18,838 bases of DNA from an uncultured Collinsella sp. (GTDB lineage: Bacteria > Actinomycetota > Coriobacteriia > Coriobacteriales > Coriobacteriaceae). The DNA lies in NCBI GenBank assembly GCA_902496455.1, contig CABVAY010000036.1, forward strand, positions 1 to 18,838, in the 5' to 3' direction. This document shows positions 14,469-18,838 of this stretch, piece after piece. Each line of letters starts with the position of its first letter. The stretch's first letter is position 1. Position numbers and translations under genes: made by a program. The notes under the pieces were generated by a model. The model was not told the origin of the DNA. It saw nothing but the letters and a program-made list of their open reading frames with translations, and did no database searches.

Positions 14469-14502
14469 AGGGGCTCTCCCGACCATGTACGGAAGAGCCC
14501 CT
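14469..14502 (+). terminator. Probable terminator or 3' stem-loop of manA
   Basis: AGGGGCTCT (14469-14477) pairs with AGAGCCCCT (14494-14502), and an inner CCG/CGG extends the stem. The following sequence (ACTCGTATCTATC) is only moderately T-rich, so it may protect the 3' end more than terminate. Confidence 0.65.
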
Positions 14503-14541
14503 ACTCGTATCTATCTATCAGCCCACCCGGCTCTCCAGATC

Positions 14542-14570
14542 AAAAAACGAACGAGCAGAGCAACGCTCGT
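14542..14570 (-). terminator. Rho-independent terminator of pcrA
   Basis: ACGAGC (14551-14556) pairs with GCTCGT (14565-14570), with an 8-nt loop. On the minus strand it is followed, after three bases, by six T (A-run 14542-14547). As it lies beyond the 130-bp element, that element would be part of the pcrA 3' UTR. Confidence 0.65.
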
Positions 14571-14587
14571 CCAGCAACGTTACCCGA

Positions 14588-14717
14588 GGACCTGTGCGGG
14601 CGTATGGGGCAACATCGATCGCGAGTTCCGCACGCAAAGGAGGCCACTTAATGTGGCCTCCGTCTTGCGCAGGACTGCCCGAGCAGGCGATGTTGCCCCA
14701 TACGCCCGCACAGGTCC
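14588..14717. repeat. 130-bp element with perfect 30-bp inverted arms
   Basis: The arms 14588-14617 and 14688-14717 are exact reverse complements over 30 bp. The 70-bp interior folds on: CGCAA/TTGCG (14633-14637, 14665-14669) and GGAGGCCAC/GTGGCCTCC (14639-14647, 14653-14661; 5-nt loop). An AGTTCC/GGACT pair between them has one bulge. The whole can form one long hairpin. It contains no ORF and no clear target duplication at its ends. It could be a miniature mobile element, a structured 3' UTR, or an RNA; the sequence does not decide. Confidence 0.85.
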
Positions 14718-14724
14718 GCCGGGA

Positions 14725-17625
14725 TTACGACAGCTTGACGATCGGAGCAAAGCCCTTCATCAGCTTTTTGGTCTGGCCGGTCTTTTCGAATTGGACCTCG
14801 ATCATGTCTCCAGCGACCGAGATCACGGTACCCGTGCCAAAGGTCTTATGACTCACGGTATCGCCCGCGGCAAAGTCCTGCGACGCGCTGGCGCGATCGA
14901 CCTTGCGCTCCACTGTTGGGGACACCTTGGACGACGGCTTTTTGGCTCGCGGTGCGCCCGAGCCAAAGGTCGAGGCAACGCGACCGGCGTCGGGCGAGAC
15001 CCCACGGTGGCGCTCGGTCCCGTAGCTGCTGCCGCCAAAGAAATCGTCGAAGCTCGATCCGCCGCGCGAACCGGAACCGCCGGTCGAGCGCGTATGCGAA
15101 CCAAACACCTTGCCGCCATACATATCCGAACCCATGCCCGAGCCAAAGGTGCCGCGACGGTCGCCGCGTTTCTCCCAGCCCGTGCCCTCAAAACCGGCAG
15201 AACCGATACCGCTAAACTCGATATCCTCAAACGGAATCTCGTTGAGAAAGCGCGAACGCGGGTTGGCGGAAGTCGAACCGTAGGTGCGACGCGTGGCCGC
15301 ATAGGTCAAGAACAGGCGTTTGCGGGCACGCGTGATGGCGACGTAGGCCAGGCGACGCTCCTCCTCGAGCTTGCCCGGATCATCGCTGCCGCCAAAGTCG
15401 TGCACGTGCGGAAAGATACCCTCCTCCATGCCGGCCACGAACACCGCCGGAAACTCCAGGCCCTTGGCGGAGTGGATGGTCATCATGGTAATGGCATGCG
15501 TCTCGCCGGCCAGGGAATCCAAGTCGGAGCGCAGGGCCAGCCACTCCATGAGTGCCGGCAGCGCCTTACAGGTGAGCGGACCGTAGGTACGCTCGATCTC
15601 GCCGGCATGCACGGCAGCCGCCGGCAGCTCCGTCGGCGCGGCATACGCGTTGCCTGCGATGGCGGCGGCCAGGGCATCCTGCGGAGACAGCGCCGGAGCG
15701 GCCAAGCCATCGAGCGGATTGGAGCCCGCGGCGTCACGGGCGCCGACGAGCGCCTCAAACGAGGATGCCGGGACAGATGGCCCCGGTTCGGGCGCAGACA
15801 CGCTCACCACGACGGGCTCGGGCTCGGCGCCGGCAGGCACGTCGGCAACACCGGCTGCGCGCAGCTCTTCTAGGCTCTCGAGCGTACCCTCGATATCCTC
15901 GTGCGTCTCCTCAAATTCCGCCGCAACGCCCAGAAATTCCTGGATGTTCTCGGCGCGGCTCTCAGATTCCATGGTGCCCTCGGCGCGAAACGCCTGCAGC
16001 AGGCCCGTCTTATCGACGATCATCTCGACAACGTCCTTGAGCTCGCCGTCCATGCGGCGGCCCTCGCGCACCAGTGAGACAAAGCTCGACAGGCCGTTGC
16101 GCACCTTGGCGCTAAACATGCCGGTTTCGGCGCACGCGATCTCGCAAGCCTGGAAGAACGAGCAACGGTTGTCGCGTGCCAGCTGCTCGATCTTTTGGAT
16201 TGAGGTGGAGCCAATGCCGCGGCGCGGTGTGTTGATGACGCGCTTGACGCTCATCTCGTCGGCCGGGTTCACGATCATCTTGAGGTAGGCCATGACGTCG
16301 CGAATCTCGGCACGGTCGAAGAATCGAGTGCCGCCCACGATCTTGTAGGGCACGCCCGCGCGCAGAAACATATCTTCGAGAATACGCGACTGGGCGTTGG
16401 TGCGATAAAACACGGCGATGTCGTCGTAACTCGTGCCTTTGGCATGCAGTTTCTCGATCTCACCGGCAATCCAGCGGCCCTCGTCGCGCTCGTCGCTCGC
16501 CTGGAAGGCCTGAATCTTCTCGCCATCGCCCTCGGCCGTAAACAGGCGCTTGTCCTTGCGCTGCGAGTTGTGGCGTACCACGGCGTTGGCGGCGTTTAGG
16601 ATATGGCCCGTAGAGCGGTAGTTCTGCTCGAGCTTAACGGTCTTGCAGTTTTTAAAGTCCTGCTCAAAGTCCAAGATGTTGGTGATGTCGGCGCCACGCC
16701 AGCTGTAAATGGACTGGTCATCGTCGCCCACAACCATGAGGTTTTGGTACTTGGCGGCCAGAAGGTTGGCGATTTCGTACTGGACGTGGTTGGTGTCCTG
16801 ATACTCGTCGACGCTAATGTAGCGGAAGCGCTCCTGGTACTTGTCGAGCACCTCGGGGCGGGTGCGCAGCAGTTCGAGTGTGCGCACGAGCAAATCGTCG
16901 AAGTCCATCGCGTTGGCGGCGCGCAGGCGGCGCTCCAGCTCCAGGTAGACCTGCGCGGCCTTTTTGTCGTTGGGGCTATCGGCGGATTTGAGCATGTCCT
17001 CGGGGCCGATCATGGCGTTTTTGGCCGAACTGATCTTGCTGCGAATCATGTTGATGGGGAACTGCTTTTGCTCGATGCCGAGCGCCTGCATAATGTCACG
17101 CACCATGCGCTTTGAGTCATCGTCATCGTAGATGGTGAACTGACCGGTGTAACCCAGCAGGTCGGCGTCCTCGCGCAGCATGCGCACGCACATGGCGTGG
17201 AAGGTGCACACCCACATGCCGCGGGTACCGCTGGGAATGAGCGCAGTCAGACGCTCGCGCATCTCGGCCGCGGCTTTGTTGGTAAACGTGATGGCAAGAA
17301 CCTGCCAAGGCTTAACACCCAGGTCGCCGAGCATATGCGCGATGCGGAAGGTCAGGACGCGAGTCTTGCCCGAGCCTGCGCCGGCGAGGACCAGCAACGG
17401 GCCCTCGGTGGTCAGGACGGCCTCGCGCTGGGCGGGATTAAGGCTGTCGATGTCGACGAGCGGCTTGACGGGCTTGGGTACCGGCGCGGGAGCGTCGTAG
17501 ATGTCGAGCGGAACGAGCTCGGGCTCCGGCGCAGCGGGGGCGATGTATGCATCGAGCGGCACGGGTTCCGGCGCGGGCGACACGGGTACCGCGGCGTTCT
17601 TTTCCCAGGGCAAGGGCTGGGTCAT
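14725..17625 (-). CDS. pcrA: ATP-dependent DNA helicase PcrA/UvrD
   Basis: This SF1A 3'-5' helicase acts in nucleotide excision repair and in clearing stalled RNA polymerase or recombinase filaments. The 966-residue protein has the Walker A AGAGSGKT (81-88), DEYQDT Walker B (273-278), VVGDDDQSIYSWRGA (298-312), QNYRS (334-338), TIHSAKGLEFP (716-726) and VAITRARKR (762-770). The C-terminal Tudor-like RNA-polymerase-binding domain (about 919-966, KTFGTGTV) is present. The family is usually about 720-780 residues. The extra length is a Pro-rich N-terminus with two PEPxPLDxY-type copies (to about 57), an Ala/Pro/Glu-rich insert of about 588-670 in domain 2B, and a Gly/Ser-rich linker (805-915). 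The ATG at 17625 has GAGGAG 6 nt upstream; a start at 17709 is unsupported. It is transcribed alone, convergent with manA. Confidence 0.96.
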   Translation of the reverse strand: MTQPLPWEKNAAVPVSPAPEPVPLDAYIAPAAPEPELVPLDIYDAPAPVPKPVKPLVDIDSLNPAQREAVLTTEGPLLVLAGAGSGKTRVLTFRIAHMLGDLGVKPWQVLAITFTNKAAAEMRERLTALIPSGTRGMWVCTFHAMCVRMLREDADLLGYTGQFTIYDDDDSKRMVRDIMQALGIEQKQFPINMIRSKISSAKNAMIGPEDMLKSADSPNDKKAAQVYLELERRLRAANAMDFDDLLVRTLELLRTRPEVLDKYQERFRYISVDEYQDTNHVQYEIANLLAAKYQNLMVVGDDDQSIYSWRGADITNILDFEQDFKNCKTVKLEQNYRSTGHILNAANAVVRHNSQRKDKRLFTAEGDGEKIQAFQASDERDEGRWIAGEIEKLHAKGTSYDDIAVFYRTNAQSRILEDMFLRAGVPYKIVGGTRFFDRAEIRDVMAYLKMIVNPADEMSVKRVINTPRRGIGSTSIQKIEQLARDNRCSFFQACEIACAETGMFSAKVRNGLSSFVSLVREGRRMDGELKDVVEMIVDKTGLLQAFRAEGTMESESRAENIQEFLGVAAEFEETHEDIEGTLESLEELRAAGVADVPAGAEPEPVVVSVSAPEPGPSVPASSFEALVGARDAAGSNPLDGLAAPALSPQDALAAAIAGNAYAAPTELPAAAVHAGEIERTYGPLTCKALPALMEWLALRSDLDSLAGETHAITMMTIHSAKGLEFPAVFVAGMEEGIFPHVHDFGGSDDPGKLEEERRLAYVAITRARKRLFLTYAATRRTYGSTSANPRSRFLNEIPFEDIEFSGIGSAGFEGTGWEKRGDRRGTFGSGMGSDMYGGKVFGSHTRSTGGSGSRGGSSFDDFFGGSSYGTERHRGVSPDAGRVASTFGSGAPRAKKPSSKVSPTVERKVDRASASQDFAAGDTVSHKTFGTGTVISVAGDMIEVQFEKTGQTKKLMKGFAPIVKLS

Positions 17626-17771
17626 GGGCGACTCCTCATCTGACGGACGGCGCGCCTGCGGGCGACGCCATAGTTTGAGCCGTACCAGTATACCGAGCCG
17701 CGCGGGCACCGATGCAAATCACACCACGACTCCGTGCGCCGCGCTCTGGCCGCCGCGCAGCGTCAACCAAG
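17626..17771. other. Intergenic region between uppP and pcrA
   Basis: It has no gene. It carries a TATACT on the minus strand (17687-17692) as likely pcrA -10, with TTGCAT (17712-17717) 19 bp upstream, a long spacing for a -35. No clear uppP terminator was found; the GC-rich CGCGGCGCA-type stem there lacks a T-run. Confidence 0.45.
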
Positions 17772-18752
17772 TTACAGACCGAGCATAGGCTCCAGAACAA
17801 AGAAGTACGCGAGCACCACGATGCCCAGAATAATGCGGTAGACGCCAAAGCACTTAAAGTCGTGACGGCGAACGAAGCCCATGAGCCACTTGATGGCAAT
17901 AAGCGAAACCACAAAGGCCACGACGCAGCCCACGCCCAGAATGGCAATCTCGTTGGTGCCAAACGTACCGCCCTTAACGAAGTACTTGACCAGCTTGAGC
18001 GCGCTCGCGCCAAACATAACGGGAATGGCCAGGAAAAACGTGAACTTGGACGCCACCGAGCGCGTGCAGCCCAGCAGCAGGCCGCCGATGATGGTGGAGC
18101 CGGAACGTGATGTGCCCGGAATCAACGAAAGCACCTGGAAGCAACCGATACCCAATGCGGTCTTCCAGCTCAGGTCCTCGAGCGTGGCGATGGATCCAAA
18201 ATCCAAATCCTCGTCATTGTCATTGTCTTCGGCAATATCCGCCGCAGGCGCCGCGAAGTGTGCACCGGCGGAACGCCCGCCCGCCACCACAGCACGCGAA
18301 CCAAACGAATCGGCAAGAGCGGCGTTCTCGCGCTTACTCGCACGCCAGTTCTCAATCACGATAAACAACACGCCGTACACGATGAGCGCCAGCGCCACGA
18401 CGGGAGCGTTATAGAAATGCTCCTCCATCCAGTCGTTGAGCGGCAGACCGATCGCCGCAGCGGGAATACAGCCAAGCACAATCTTGCCCCACAGCACCCA
18501 GGTGTCGCGACGACCCTCCTTGCCCTTGCTGGGCGAGAACGGATTTAAGTCGTAGAAGAACAGAACGCAAACGGCCAAAATGGCGCCAAGCTGAATCACG
18601 ACCAGGAACATATTCCAGAATGTTTCGCTCACATTCATCTTGACGAACTCGTCCACCAAGATCATGTGGCCCGTCGACGAAACGGGCAGCCATTCGGTGA
18701 TGCCCTCGACCAGGCCCATGAAGGCAGATTTTAGAAGCTCGATGATATCCAA
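17772..18752 (-). CDS. uppP: Undecaprenyl-diphosphatase UppP (BacA family)
   Basis: This membrane enzyme converts undecaprenyl pyrophosphate to the monophosphate that carries cell-wall precursors; excess copies can confer bacitracin resistance. Read from TTG at 18752, the protein has 326 residues. It has the catalytic signatures EGITEWLPVSSTGH (16-29) and PGTSRSGSTI (212-221), with several hydrophobic helices. UppP is normally about 270 residues; the excess is a hydrophilic, acidic insert (about 138-192) in a central loop. TTG is preferred because GAGGAGG lies 5 nt upstream and the product starts at the family position. A GTG at 18773 would add seven residues and read through that ribosome site. 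No neighbour suggests a special role. Confidence 0.93.
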   Translation of the reverse strand: MDIIELLKSAFMGLVEGITEWLPVSSTGHMILVDEFVKMNVSETFWNMFLVVIQLGAILAVCVLFFYDLNPFSPSKGKEGRRDTWVLWGKIVLGCIPAAAIGLPLNDWMEEHFYNAPVVALALIVYGVLFIVIENWRASKRENAALADSFGSRAVVAGGRSAGAHFAAPAADIAEDNDNDEDLDFGSIATLEDLSWKTALGIGCFQVLSLIPGTSRSGSTIIGGLLLGCTRSVASKFTFFLAIPVMFGASALKLVKYFVKGGTFGTNEIAILGVGCVVAFVVSLIAIKWLMGFVRRHDFKCFGVYRIILGIVVLAYFFVLEPMLGL

Positions 18753-18814
18753 AGGGACCTCCTCGTTTGTCACCCGCCGATAGTTGTTCTGCGGACGGTT
18801 GCGGGCGATGTCCC

Positions 18815-18820
18815 ATTATC
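18815..18820 (-). promoter_or_regulatory. Possible -10 element for uppP
   Basis: GATAAT (minus strand, one mismatch from TATAAT) lies 62 nt upstream of the TTG. The -35 position falls at or beyond the window end, so it cannot be checked. Confidence 0.35.
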
Positions 18821-18838
18821 AACCATTCGGCCGCGGCC

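Larger units (their letters stand above)
14443..14724. other. Convergent intergenic region between manA and pcrA
   Basis: No gene is seen. It contains three stem-loops: one after manA (14469-14502), a minus-strand terminator for pcrA (14542-14570), and the 130-bp inverted-repeat element (14588-14717), each described separately. Confidence 0.8.

Noticed and set aside
14485..15873. A 462-codon plus-strand frame at the end of pcrA
   Set aside because: It runs through the 130-bp inverted repeat and antisense to the pcrA 3' end; no motif or ribosome site.
1..18838. tRNA, rRNA, CRISPR, IS or prophage genes
   Set aside because: No direct-repeat array, transposase or integrase frame, or cloverleaf candidate was seen by eye on either strand; a program search was not possible.

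Overview
The window is a GC-rich bacterial chromosome segment. Most likely it comes from a Coriobacteriia actinobacterium such as Collinsella. Pointers to this are a type IA topoisomerase with a lysine-rich tail, a zinc-ribbon membrane protein, a family II pyrophosphatase, small palindromic intergenic elements with a GGGAC core, and strong AGGAG-type ribosome sites. The genus is inference; no rRNA or phylogenetic marker was searched. I found no tRNA, rRNA, CRISPR, IS transposase or phage gene. Gene content is mainly housekeeping, and no convincing new defence or biosynthetic system is present.

Layout, left to right. (1) 111-1094, plus: zinc-ribbon, single-pass membrane protein with an Asp run, ending at an inverted-repeat element and a bidirectional terminator. 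(2) 1239-6374, minus: a compact probable operon tatA-tatC-hypA-hypB-topA. It combines twin-arginine export, nickel delivery for hydrogenase and DNA topoisomerase I. tatA/tatC overlap by 1 nt and tatC/hypA are 6 nt apart. (3) 6528-8198, minus: aspartate-aminotransferase-type enzyme followed by a SpoIIAA-like STAS protein. (4) 8357-8611, plus: an 84-residue orphan gene with a strong terminator. (5) 8712-12377, minus: nhaA, ppaC and glk, separated by hairpins. (6) 12378-12717: AT-rich regulatory region between divergent glk and gntR, with a likely operator palindrome. (7) 12718-14442, plus: a GntR/UTRA regulator and manA, probably a sugar-responsive pair that fits functionally with the divergent glucokinase. 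(8) 14443-14724: convergent intergenic region holding a 130-bp element with perfect 30-bp inverted arms, the most unusual structure here. (9) 14725-17625, minus: PcrA/UvrD helicase with lineage-type insertions. (10) 17772-18752, minus: uppP, undecaprenyl-diphosphatase, read from a TTG start.

Functionally, the window joins envelope functions (Tat, UppP, NhaA), sugar-phosphate entry (Glk, ManA, GntR), pyrophosphate removal (PpaC), DNA topology and repair (TopA, PcrA) and metal-enzyme maturation (HypA, HypB). The points to follow up are the 130-bp inverted repeat, the GGGAC-core palindromes shared between several intergenic regions, the tat-hypAB-topA gene order, and the operator in front of gntR.
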